Below are positions 1-8,402 of a stretch of 64,000 nucleotides of DNA, one piece after another. Numbering within the stretch: the stretch's first letter is position 1; every line of letters begins with the position of its first letter. The notes below the pieces were generated by a model, which did not search any database, was not told where the DNA came from, and saw only the letters and a program-made list of their open reading frames with translations. The position numbers and the translations under genes are program-made. This DNA comes from Vallitalea pronyensis (GTDB taxonomy: Bacteria > Bacillota > Clostridia > Lachnospirales > Vallitaleaceae): NCBI RefSeq assembly GCF_018141445.1, contig NZ_CP058649.1, positions 5,847,001 to 5,911,000 on the forward strand, read 5' to 3'.

Positions 1-215
1 TTATGACTATCCATGACTTTAGCTGTTCTTGCGTTGATGGACCGCCAAAACTTAAATGTTGTATTGCCATCTCCAATTCTACCATCTGGTTGAACGTTCG
101 ACGATGGCGTACCTTGAAGTGAGCCAGACTCACTTACCTTCTTGCCTTGACAAGCAACCAAGGATAAACCAAGCACCATTACCAGAAATAAAACAATTGT
201 TCGTTTCATGTTCAT
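1..215 (-). CDS. Substrate-binding lipoprotein of a sugar-type ABC importer, N-terminal part only
   Basis: The gene runs off the left edge; only about 71 codons are visible. The protein starts MNMKRTIVLF, has a hydrophobic signal segment and a lipobox (LVAC, Cys22), then a Ser/Gly/Pro-rich linker, as in extracellular solute-binding lipoproteins of Gram-positive sugar importers. The start at 215 is chosen because an AGGAGGT site (224-230) sits 8 bases upstream; the Met codon at 209 would be too far. It lies downstream of, and on the same strand as, a membrane-bound AraC regulator, separated by a terminator, which is the usual pairing for YtcQ/LplA-type binding proteins. The family call rests on signal, linker and context because the ligand-binding domain is outside the window. 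Confidence 0.6.
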   Translation of the reverse strand, partial: MNMKRTIVLFLVMVLGLSLVACQGKKVSESGSLQGTPSSNVQPDGRIGDGNTTFKFWRSINARTAKVMDSH

Positions 216-360
216 ACTGTAATACCTCCTAAGTTTCATTAAGTTAATTTTAGATGAATGTTTCCATGGCTATAATGTACCAAGTTTCACCTTAATCGTA
301 AATCAGCTATTTTAAACCATTCTTCTATGATTTTTTAACGACAGACTGCCTTAAATACGC

Positions 361-391
361 AAAAAAACTGCAAATCTACTGAATTTGCAGC
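361..391 (-). terminator. Rho-independent terminator after the AraC regulator
   Basis: CTGCAAAT (368-375) pairs with ATTTGCAG (383-390). On the minus strand the stem is followed by seven T residues, just past the stop codon of the regulator at 412. It separates the regulator from the lipoprotein gene that follows. Confidence 0.8.
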
Positions 392-411
392 ATCGTATCA
401 TTTTGCTTTTG

Positions 412-2715
412 CTAATATTGACTATTTTTTCTATACTTCCCAGGTGTTATACCTTCATATCTTTTAAATACTCTTATAAAAACATCGCTATTGAGGTAAC
501 CGTACTTAACTGCTATCTCTTTAATGGTTTCATTGGACTGATTGAGTGCAGTCTTGGCTTTTCCTAATCGAACCAGATGAATGGCATCAGATAGATTCGT
601 ACCTGTTAACTTTTTATATTTTCTTGATAGCTCATAGATATCCATATGAAAATGGTTCGCTAATTGTGACACCGATAGTTCCTGATCCATGTAATGTTTT
701 TGAATGTATACGTCTATTTCTGACATAATATGTTTCACTTGTCCTGAATGGTTTTTCTTAACATCCACTTCAATTAATGTTAATAAGTCAATAATAGCCT
801 CACGTAACGCTTCAATGGTCTGGAAGTTTGTCAGTTTCTCATAAACTTCTTCAAATGAAATCATTTCAGAATTCATACCATCTTTATCAATGCTATTCAT
901 TAGAATATTAATAATACCAAACATCCTACATTTGACAATGTTAATTTTAGGATTCTGGTTTTTCAAGACTAAGTTAAATAGATTATTAATGATATTTTTA
1001 GCTTTACCGTACTCCCCATTTTCTAACATGCGAACAAAATTGGCTTCATGTTGGTAGTATTTGATTTCATGGCTCCTTTTATGTTCTTGGTCACCATCAT
1101 AATGAATAATACCCTTTTTCCCAAATACGATGTTTTGCTCCAGTGCGTGGAGTGCTTCTTCATAAGCTTTATGAATATTCTCTATATCCACCTTGCGTTT
1201 ACTGACTGCAATATGGATGTCTAAGTCTACTATGTCTTTGCTAAATGTTTCAAGCCACCTTCGAAAACCGTTGTTTCTGTAGACATCTTCTGAGTAATTA
1301 ACAAGTGCCACAATCATACCATTAAAATAAATCGGATAGATTTCTGAATTACCCCTATGGTCCCTAAAGGTATCCATAAAATCATTTTTTAACTGCTCCA
1401 TAAAAGCTAAAAACATATCATGAGCATTGCCAGTGACATTGTCATCAGTATGCATGTAGAACATCACAACATTTGAATAGGTGCCTGGAAGCTTCACGCC
1501 ATAAAAATCCATTAACCTCATGTATTCTTCTTTATCCCTAAACGCCTGAGTGATGAGCCGAATTAGGAAGTACTTCTGCATATAATCTTTATTTTGCAAC
1601 ACATTCTTTTCCAATCTTTCTTGTTTCTCTTTGGTTTCTATAGCATAGGACTTCAGCGATTCAAAAGCATTATCCATACTTCCAAATGGCGTTGATGAGT
1701 CTTCTCTTAGTAACTCAATTGTGGATAATAATGGGTCATATCTTTTCTTCTTAATAAGAACAATGGCAACGATACTCATGATGATAATAACCAGTAAACT
1801 TAATAGTGCTATCACATGTCCTCCTATGATCGGTTTTTTGAAGGTTGATGCAGGAATAACAATAAAATAGCGCCAATTAATTTCATCGGAACTCACCGTA
1901 TAGGTATAGTAATCTTCCTGATTATTTTCATGGATACGTCCTTCCCCATCTTCTTGAATATGAGATAGCACATCATGAGTAAAATCCATGGCACCATATG
2001 CATAGAGAATGTTATCCTGCTCATCCATAATAGCCACACTGGCCTGCCATTCATTAAATTCGCCCATGTTATTAATAATGTCCACAAAATAGTCATTATT
2101 GAGTTTTATAAAAACATTGGCTTTATGTTCGATTTTACGAATAAATGGCAATGATTGCATATAGACAATACTACTAATTTTCTTGGTGTTTTCAACATAG
2201 ATAGGCCTTATTTCTTCTCGATATTCTTTTTTCAAACTTCTTACCCAATCAGGAAAATACCATGTAGCACCATAAAAGGCATTATCTGTCATACCTTCCA
2301 ACGTGCTATGTCCATAGGGCGTTAGAATAGAGCCTGTGTTTCTAAAATAAACAAAGAAATTATCAATCATATCATTGGCTACTGTGTAGGCAAGAAAGTT
2401 ATTGGTTAGATTAATTAGCGAATAGTGATAGTACTTATCAAAATCACGCTTTGTATTCATAATCCCACGCAAATTATCATCTGATTCCAGTTGCAGCGTA
2501 AACATCTTGACCGTATGTAAGCGTTGGTCAATGGATTGTTTTAATTGATTCATCACCAATTTATTAGCTGCCGTTACTTCTTCCTCAATCACTTTAACAT
2601 TATAATAATAGAGTCCTGCACCAACAAAAACAGGAATCATTAAGATCATAAAATAGTACGATAAAAAGGATGTGAGAAAACTGTGATACCTTTTCTTGAT
2701 ACCCCTATGTAACAT
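412..2715 (-). CDS. Membrane-bound AraC-family transcriptional regulator with extracellular sensor domain
   Basis: 767 aa. A membrane segment at about 17-39 is followed by an extracytoplasmic region (about 40-295) resembling Cache-type sensors, a second membrane segment at about 297-321, a long cytoplasmic linker, and a C-terminal AraC helix-turn-helix pair (about 665-765, ending in the typical GITPGKYRK tail). It is a one-component, transmembrane version of the YesM/YesN pair. Such proteins usually respond to an extracellular sugar and control the adjacent importer, here probably the lipoprotein gene cut at the window edge. An AGGAGG site lies just before the start. The ligand cannot be read from sequence. 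Confidence 0.88.
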   Translation of the reverse strand: MLHRGIKKRYHSFLTSFLSYYFMILMIPVFVGAGLYYYNVKVIEEEVTAANKLVMNQLKQSIDQRLHTVKMFTLQLESDDNLRGIMNTKRDFDKYYHYSLINLTNNFLAYTVANDMIDNFFVYFRNTGSILTPYGHSTLEGMTDNAFYGATWYFPDWVRSLKKEYREEIRPIYVENTKKISSIVYMQSLPFIRKIEHKANVFIKLNNDYFVDIINNMGEFNEWQASVAIMDEQDNILYAYGAMDFTHDVLSHIQEDGEGRIHENNQEDYYTYTVSSDEINWRYFIVIPASTFKKPIIGGHVIALLSLLVIIIMSIVAIVLIKKKRYDPLLSTIELLREDSSTPFGSMDNAFESLKSYAIETKEKQERLEKNVLQNKDYMQKYFLIRLITQAFRDKEEYMRLMDFYGVKLPGTYSNVVMFYMHTDDNVTGNAHDMFLAFMEQLKNDFMDTFRDHRGNSEIYPIYFNGMIVALVNYSEDVYRNNGFRRWLETFSKDIVDLDIHIAVSKRKVDIENIHKAYEEALHALEQNIVFGKKGIIHYDGDQEHKRSHEIKYYQHEANFVRMLENGEYGKAKNIINNLFNLVLKNQNPKINIVKCRMFGIINILMNSIDKDGMNSEMISFEEVYEKLTNFQTIEALREAIIDLLTLIEVDVKKNHSGQVKHIMSEIDVYIQKHYMDQELSVSQLANHFHMDIYELSRKYKKLTGTNLSDAIHLVRLGKAKTALNQSNETIKEIAVKYGYLNSDVFIRVFKRYEGITPGKYRKNSQY

Positions 2716-2817
2716 GATATTCCTCCTAGTAAATCATCTTTTCATATCCATACTAAGTCTTATTTTAACTAAAATAAAATGGGTATTCTTGAGGTTATTT
2801 TTTGCTATAAAGTTATA

Positions 2818-2854
2818 ATAAACCGCCCTTTCAACAGTTGAAATGACGGTTTAT
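2818..2854. terminator. Stem-loop between acetate kinase and the AraC regulator
   Basis: Left arm from 2818 and right arm ending at 2854 pair closely (TTTCAAC/GTTGAAA core plus ATAAACCG/CGGTTTAT) with almost no loop. It lies downstream of acetate kinase. There is no clean T-run on either side, so it may be an atypical terminator or an mRNA-end structure. Confidence 0.5.
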
Positions 2855-2916
2855 AAACATTTTTATGCGACCCTTTGAAGCTGTAATAGCATGTTTATAA
2901 GAATTAACCAATGATG

Positions 2917-4179
2917 TTAGTCCAATTCAAAAGGATATACATCTGGCGCACCTTCACCAAGATGTCCAATGTATAGTGTATCGTATCCAATGACCGATTC
3001 TTCATCTGTTGGAATCACAAGTACGGATAAGTTGTTCTTTTCAGACTTGCCAATCTGGACTTCTATTTTACGATCAGCGTTTCGCTCATCGTCCACTTCG
3101 ATCTGAATATTGCTTAGGAAACCTAAAATCTTTTTACGTACATAACCTTCGTTTTCGCCTAAACCAGCTGTAAAGATAAGTGCTTCACAAGAAGGTAAGG
3201 TAGCCCAGTAAGCCCCGATATATTTGGCTATACGATAGGCATAGATGGCTACAACGGTTTCAGCTTCCACGTCACCTGCTTGGGCTTTTACTCTGATATC
3301 TTGCATCATATTGGTGCCACCCAGAGCCTTAAGACCGCTTTCCTTGTTAAGGGCATGCATGACTTTTTTGAAGGCCTCTTCATGCTCAATGCCCTCTTTT
3401 TTCATCAGGTTGTCCACCACATGACTAATGACAGCTGGGTCAATATCACCTGATCGTGTTCCCATGATTACACCTTCAAGAGGTGTAAAGCCCATACTGG
3501 TATCCACAGACATACCATGTTCAATCTTCGTTAAGCTGCAACCATTTCCTAGATGGGCTGTGATGCCGTTGAATCTGTGATAATCTACACCAAGGAATTT
3601 TGCTCCACGTTTGGCCACATACATATGTGATGTACCATGGAAGCCATAGGTTCTCACATCAAAGTCCTTGTACCATGCTTCTGGAATGGCGTATCGATAT
3701 GCATACTCTGGAAGTGATGCATGAAATGCTGTATCGAATACTGCCACTTGCGGCACCCCAGGTAACAATTCAATAGCAACTTCAATGCCTAAAAGATTAG
3801 GTGGATTATGAAGTGGTGCTATAGGGAATAGTTCCCTAATGGTTTCAATGACGTGTTCATCAATTAACACACTGCTGTTATACTGTGTTCCACCGTGAAC
3901 CACACGATGACCAACCCCTTTGATATCTGTTTTAGCGATATCGTGTTCATAGAATTTATCAAATACTGCTAATAATGCTTCATGGTGCGTTGGCAGCGGC
4001 ATATCGATCACTTGCTTGTCATGATCAACAACCATCTTGATTCTGCTACGCTGGGGATTACCAATCTCTTCAACAACACCCTCCATGATACTTTTAAGTT
4101 TATGTCCTGCCTCCATTGCAAATAATGTGAATTTGAGGGAGGAACTTCCACAATTCAATGCTAGAATAAAACTTCCCAT
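2917..4179 (-). CDS. ackA: Acetate kinase
   Basis: 420 aa, close to the usual length of about 400. It catalyses ATP + acetate to ADP + acetyl phosphate and in fermenters makes ATP from acetyl phosphate. The N-terminal phosphate-binding motif LNCGSSSLKF is present, as are GHRVVHGG, AVFDTAFHASLPEYAY (proton-donor Asp), YGFHGTSH and HLGNGCSLT, all family signatures. A GGAGG site precedes the start. No phosphotransacetylase gene adjoins it, whereas in many Clostridia pta is next door. The C-terminus is about 20 residues longer than typical. Confidence 0.97.
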   Translation of the reverse strand: MGSFILALNCGSSSLKFTLFAMEAGHKLKSIMEGVVEEIGNPQRSRIKMVVDHDKQVIDMPLPTHHEALLAVFDKFYEHDIAKTDIKGVGHRVVHGGTQYNSSVLIDEHVIETIRELFPIAPLHNPPNLLGIEVAIELLPGVPQVAVFDTAFHASLPEYAYRYAIPEAWYKDFDVRTYGFHGTSHMYVAKRGAKFLGVDYHRFNGITAHLGNGCSLTKIEHGMSVDTSMGFTPLEGVIMGTRSGDIDPAVISHVVDNLMKKEGIEHEEAFKKVMHALNKESGLKALGGTNMMQDIRVKAQAGDVEAETVVAIYAYRIAKYIGAYWATLPSCEALIFTAGLGENEGYVRKKILGFLSNIQIEVDDERNADRKIEVQIGKSEKNNLSVLVIPTDEESVIGYDTLYIGHLGEGAPDVYPFELD

Positions 4180-4550
4180 ATAAGCCTCCGTATTATTGTC
4201 GTTATAGTCAAACCTGTCATTATCTATTTTATCAATTCGTCTTGTTCCTGTCTACGGTGAATTTTATCCTTCTCATTTGTTAGGTCAGCATTTTTTGAGA
4301 CTGTATTTTCTTCTATTCGATTCCAAGTAGATGATATGAATTGTATATAATTATTTAAATATAAAATATTATATTTTATATAAATTTTATATTTATTTTT
4401 ATATTCAATATATTATTAGTAATTATTTCTAATTTTTTAAAAATTTTTAAAAAATATATTGACATAGTGATTTATCCTCTGATACAATCACTTCATGGTC
4501 ATGATGAGCTCTCATAACTATCGACTACCAAATGACGAAAGAGTGATTTT
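4180..4550. promoter_or_regulatory. Divergent intergenic region with AT-only tract and promoter for the uvrA-like operon
   Basis: Between divergent ackA and the uvrA-like gene. Roughly 4335-4458 is almost pure A/T. Directly after it comes a strong promoter on the plus strand: TTGACA (4459-4464), 18-base spacer, TACAAT (4483-4488). The A/T tract sits where an UP element would bind the RNA polymerase alpha subunit. No ORF or tRNA was seen here. Confidence 0.65.
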
Positions 4551-6977
4551 ATGAAAAATATTACAGTAAAAGGTGCCCAAGTGCATAACTTAAAGGACAT
4601 TGATATTGCCATCCCTAAAAACAAACTTATCGTAGCAACAGGTGTCAGCGGATCAGGCAAATCCAGTCTTGTCTTTGATATTATCTTTGAAGAAGGACGC
4701 CGACAATACTTACAGTCTCTAGGCATACTGTCAAAAATGGATGATGAAGATAAATTTGATAGTATATCCGGTATTGGTCCTACCATTGCTGTCCAACAGA
4801 GCATCATCCGTCAAAGCAATTCACGTTCAACTGTCGGTTCCAGAACCCATCTTTTAAATATGCTGGGCTTATTATATGCAAGAGAAGGTAAAATATCCTG
4901 TTTCTCTTGTGGAACACCTGTAAATGACAAACTTATTTGTGAAACATGCGGCCAAGTGGAGGAGCGTTTGCAAGCCAACTATTTCTCCTATAACCATCCC
5001 AATGGCATGTGCATAAAATGTTCTGGACGAGGGTCATATTTTGAAATTAACATGGAAAAACTGGTTCCCAATGACCAGACAACCCTCCGTCAGGTTTTTG
5101 AAACCGTCGGATTAACCCCTGGTTATAAGCGCTTGCTATCCAAGCGATTTAAGGACTATATGGCTATGCCCTTTTCATCACTACCCGATGAAGTCAAGGA
5201 AGACATAATTTATGGTCATCATGTGACCAGTAATCAAGAAAAACGCAGCTATTGTCTGTCAAGACTTTTTAAAGGACGACTCTATCGACAGGGTGACGAT
5301 ATGGGTGGTATCTATCAGATGTCCACATGTTCGGAGTGCCAAGGCTATCGCATTGGAGAAGAAGCTCGTCACGTGCATTTAAACGGTAAGCATATTGGTG
5401 AGCTAGGTAAGATGACAATCACCGAATTGCATGGATTCCTAGAGATTTTGCTCACATCTGACACATTAACACCACTGGGGAAAAATCTCCTTAAGGATAT
5501 CCTGCGTAAAACAAGCCATTTAATAAAATACCGACTGGGTCACCTTTCCTTGTATAGAGAAATGCCTACATTAAGCGGCGGCGAAATACAGCGACTCTTT
5601 CTGAATGCTCATCTGGATTCTAAGATGGATTCACTGATATATATTCTTGATGAACCAACAGCAGGTCTCCATGAATGCGAAAAAAGTGACCTTTTTAAGT
5701 CCATTCAAGAGCTTAAGGCAATCGGTAACACGGTTATTGTTGTTGAACACGACAAGCACATGATTCAACTGGCAGAGCATGTGATTGACATAGGTCCAAA
5801 GGCAGGTATAGAAGGCGGTCAAGTCATCTATCAGGGCAATGTGGAAGGTCTACTTAAGTGTCAGGATTCCATAACGGGTCAGTACCTTTCAGGTCAAGCG
5901 CCCATGCCTATGAGAACAACCAGACAACAAATTGTCATGGATAAAGCAACACCCTGTATTACCATTTCCCATGCTAAAACAAATAATCTAAAGGATGTTA
6001 CTGTATCCTTCCCATTAGGTGCTTTGGTGGGCATAGCGGGTATGTCAGGAAGCGGTAAAAGTTCCCTTATTTCAGATACCCTTGTGCCTCTCCTCAGAAC
6101 CTATTTTCACGGTCAAGGAGAAAAAGACACGTCAGATATTGCAGAAAATGATGAAGCTATGGATAGGCCTATGGTTAAAACATTGGCGGATAAACTAGAA
6201 GGTGCTAAGCATATCACTGGCTATGCAGAAGTATCACAAGCACCTATTGGTCGCAATATGAACTCCAACCCTGCAACCTATATAGGTATCTGGGATAAAA
6301 TACGCAAGTTGTTTGCTAGGCAGCCCAAGGCTATAGCACAGCACTTATCTGCCGGCCATTTTTCCTTTAACTCAAAAGGCGCCTGTTCTGAATGCGGAGG
6401 CAGCGGTAAGGAAACCATTTGGCTGGGGGGTAATTTCAGTACCCATACAACATGCAAAGCATGTCATGGAAAAAGATACAGTCATGAAGCTTTATCTGTG
6501 ACATACAAAGGTAAAAATATATATGATGTCCTTGACATGAGTGTTTCAGAAGCGATCACCTTCTTTGAAGAGGAACAAGGCATGATTAAGATACTAAAAG
6601 TGATGGAACGCATTGGTATGGGCTATATCAAACTCGGTCAACCCACCCCTACCTTTAGCGGAGGCGAAGCCCAGAGAATCAAACTGGCCAAAGAAATTGG
6701 TAAACGTCGTAAGGGAAAGATACTGTATGTGCTAGATGAACCCACTACAGGTCTAAGTTTATATGACACAGCCAAGCTTATTCAATTATTAGATGAACTC
6801 ATAGCAAAAGGAAATTCTGTCCTAATCATTGAACATGATCCTATTGTACTTGCATCTTGTGACTGGTTGATTGAACTGGGTCCTGAGGGAGGTGCCGAAG
6901 GCGGGATGCTCATAGCAGAAGGTCAGCCCAAAGAACTCAAACAACATGCACAATCCATAATCGGGAGGTATTTATAA
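4551..6977 (+). CDS. UvrA-like ABC-class double ATPase (short UvrA paralogue)
   Basis: 808 aa, against about 940 for housekeeping UvrA. The protein has two ABC ATPase halves: Walker A GVSGSGKS at 31-38 and GMSGSGKS at about 496-503; signatures LSGGEIQRL and FSGGEAQRI; Walker B ILDEPTAGL and VLDEPTTGL. Zinc-finger Cys pairs are visible (CFSC/CETC near 120-135, CSEC/CKAC near 620-650), as in UvrA. The shorter family is sometimes called UvrA2 or DrrC-like and has been linked to tolerance of DNA-binding drugs; that role is from the family, not proven here. Its stop overlaps the next start (TAATG), so it is translationally coupled to a serine hydrolase. Confidence 0.88.
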   Translation: MKNITVKGAQVHNLKDIDIAIPKNKLIVATGVSGSGKSSLVFDIIFEEGRRQYLQSLGILSKMDDEDKFDSISGIGPTIAVQQSIIRQSNSRSTVGSRTHLLNMLGLLYAREGKISCFSCGTPVNDKLICETCGQVEERLQANYFSYNHPNGMCIKCSGRGSYFEINMEKLVPNDQTTLRQVFETVGLTPGYKRLLSKRFKDYMAMPFSSLPDEVKEDIIYGHHVTSNQEKRSYCLSRLFKGRLYRQGDDMGGIYQMSTCSECQGYRIGEEARHVHLNGKHIGELGKMTITELHGFLEILLTSDTLTPLGKNLLKDILRKTSHLIKYRLGHLSLYREMPTLSGGEIQRLFLNAHLDSKMDSLIYILDEPTAGLHECEKSDLFKSIQELKAIGNTVIVVEHDKHMIQLAEHVIDIGPKAGIEGGQVIYQGNVEGLLKCQDSITGQYLSGQAPMPMRTTRQQIVMDKATPCITISHAKTNNLKDVTVSFPLGALVGIAGMSGSGKSSLISDTLVPLLRTYFHGQGEKDTSDIAENDEAMDRPMVKTLADKLEGAKHITGYAEVSQAPIGRNMNSNPATYIGIWDKIRKLFARQPKAIAQHLSAGHFSFNSKGACSECGGSGKETIWLGGNFSTHTTCKACHGKRYSHEALSVTYKGKNIYDVLDMSVSEAITFFEEEQGMIKILKVMERIGMGYIKLGQPTPTFSGGEAQRIKLAKEIGKRRKGKILYVLDEPTTGLSLYDTAKLIQLLDELIAKGNSVLIIEHDPIVLASCDWLIELGPEGGAEGGMLIAEGQPKELKQHAQSIIGRYL

Positions 6978-8041
6978 TGGGAACGGTTAAAAGAGATTAT
7001 TGGCCCACAGAGGCATGGCGGACTACAGAACCAGCTTCTGTCGGTATCGATTCAAAAAAACTCTCTGACCTTGATCACATCATCTCCTCTCAACATAAAA
7101 ATATTCATGGTATTGTTATGGTTAAGGATGGATACATCGCCTTTGAAAGATATTATCATGGCTATGGTCCTTGTGATGCCCACCGTGTTGCATCTGTGAC
7201 TAAAAGTTTTACATCTGCATTAATTGGTATGGCTGTTGATTCAGGCTATATACCAAGTATCGACCAAAAAGTATTGCACTTTTTTCCTGACTATGTTACT
7301 CATGATATACGTAAAAAGACCGTAACCCTTAAACACCTGCTCACCATGACTGCACCTTTTACCTTTTCATGGAAAGGCAATCAAGGGGGTCAAGAACCTC
7401 TTGATCGACTGAGAAGGCAGAGGGATTGGGTCACCTATATCCTTAATCAGATGGGTGGTAAAGGACAGTCTGGTATGTTTCAGTATAGTACTGCTGGTAC
7501 ACACCTGCTTTCAGCCATCATCACCCAGACGACAGGTAGGTGTGCCAGGGCATTTGCCAATGAACACTTATGTGGTCCACTGGGTATGAGAGATATACCA
7601 GATCATGACATGAAAACATTTTCACTGGATGATGTGTTTGGTAATCATGCAACAGGATGGCTCAAGGACCCAAAAGGCAACTCCATTGGAGGCTTTGGAC
7701 TAACCATAACACCTAGAGACATGGCACGTTTTGGTTTTTTATATTTAAACGGTGGTATGTGGGATAATAAACAGATTATATCAAAGGCATGGATTGATGC
7801 ATCCACTACGCCTCATGCTGAAGTAATGATTGACGAGTCCCTAGCTAAGTATGGTTATCTATGGTGGATTCGAGAAGAAAAGGGTATGTCCATCTACCTA
7901 GCACTGGGCGATGGTGGTAATGTTATATGCTGTGTTCCAGAGAAAGATCTGGTTGTTGCAATCGCAGGCAAAATAGGTAGAAAACCCATTGACCGCTGGC
8001 CGCTTTTTGAGACATATATTCTTCCTGCTATTCTTGATTAA
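6977..8041 (+). CDS. Serine hydrolase of the beta-lactamase (class C / penicillin-binding) family
   Basis: 354 aa with no signal peptide, so probably cytoplasmic. The catalytic SxxK motif is SVTK (Ser73-Lys76). A YST motif stands where YxN is usual and GDGG near the C-terminus stands for the KTG/HxG box. These are marks of the beta-lactamase-related esterase/peptidase family (PF00144), whose members hydrolyse esters, amides or peptides. The start codon shares one base with the upstream stop, with GGAGGT at 6964-6969, so it is in one operon with the UvrA-like protein. The substrate is unknown; the coupling suggests handling of a xenobiotic or antibiotic. Confidence 0.85.
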   Translation: MGTVKRDYWPTEAWRTTEPASVGIDSKKLSDLDHIISSQHKNIHGIVMVKDGYIAFERYYHGYGPCDAHRVASVTKSFTSALIGMAVDSGYIPSIDQKVLHFFPDYVTHDIRKKTVTLKHLLTMTAPFTFSWKGNQGGQEPLDRLRRQRDWVTYILNQMGGKGQSGMFQYSTAGTHLLSAIITQTTGRCARAFANEHLCGPLGMRDIPDHDMKTFSLDDVFGNHATGWLKDPKGNSIGGFGLTITPRDMARFGFLYLNGGMWDNKQIISKAWIDASTTPHAEVMIDESLAKYGYLWWIREEKGMSIYLALGDGGNVICCVPEKDLVVAIAGKIGRKPIDRWPLFETYILPAILD

Positions 8042-8059
8042 ATGTAAGTTTATCATTAA

Positions 8060-8267
8060 GGGGCTGTCTCATAGCAATTTTGTTGGCTAGAAGTTTCTGG
8101 CAACTATAAGAGGTTAAGCTTTTCAGACCCCTAAACGTCCGTGTTTAGTAGTGCAACATGTCAATGTTGCTTGAACAGGGGTCTCGCCGTCCATGGCTGC
8201 GCTTTTCGCTTAACCTCTTATAGTTGCCTACGATATTGACGTTTTTTTGCTTTTATGAGACAGCCCC
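8060..8267. mobile_element. MITE-like element: 208 bp with nested inverted repeats
   Basis: Ends are perfect 13-bp inverted repeats, GGGGCTGTCTCAT (8060-8072) and ATGAGACAGCCCC (8255-8267). Inside are a perfect 21-bp pair (8099-8119 with 8208-8228), an 8-bp pair AGACCCCT/AGGGGTCT (8125-8132 with 8177-8184) and a 7-bp pair GCAACAT/ATGTTGC (8153-8159 with 8164-8170). It has no ORF. The terminal sequence resembles ends of some Firmicutes IS families (IS1182-like, from memory), so it may be a non-autonomous derivative. A clear target duplication was not seen. Confidence 0.6.
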
Positions 8268-8299
8268 AACTATGATATAAAATCATGAAATTAAACAAT

Positions 8300-8398
8300 A
8301 AAAAAAGTAGATGCGTTTCCACAAGTAAAACCATGGAAAGTATAGGTTATACCCTTTCAATAAGGGTATGGATAGCTATACCGCATCTATCTTTTTTT
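8300..8398. terminator. Structured bidirectional terminator between convergent genes
   Basis: An A-run plus AGATGCG (to 8315) pairs with CGCATCT plus a T-run (8382-8398). The enclosed loop holds two further stems: TTTCC/GGAAA (8316-8320 with 8335-8339) and TATAG...CTATA capped by ATACCCTT/AAGGGTAT (8350-8357 with 8362-8369). It sits between two converging operons and ends in T-runs both ways. Confidence 0.65.
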
Positions 8399-8402
8399 AC
8401 TC

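Noticed and set aside
4499..4807. 102-codon minus-strand open frame at the start of the uvrA-like gene
   Set aside because: Overlaps the promoter and the conserved Walker A region of the uvrA-like gene; a shadow frame.
8300..8398. Possible riboswitch
   Set aside because: It lies between converging genes, so it precedes no coding start; no known riboswitch core was recognised.
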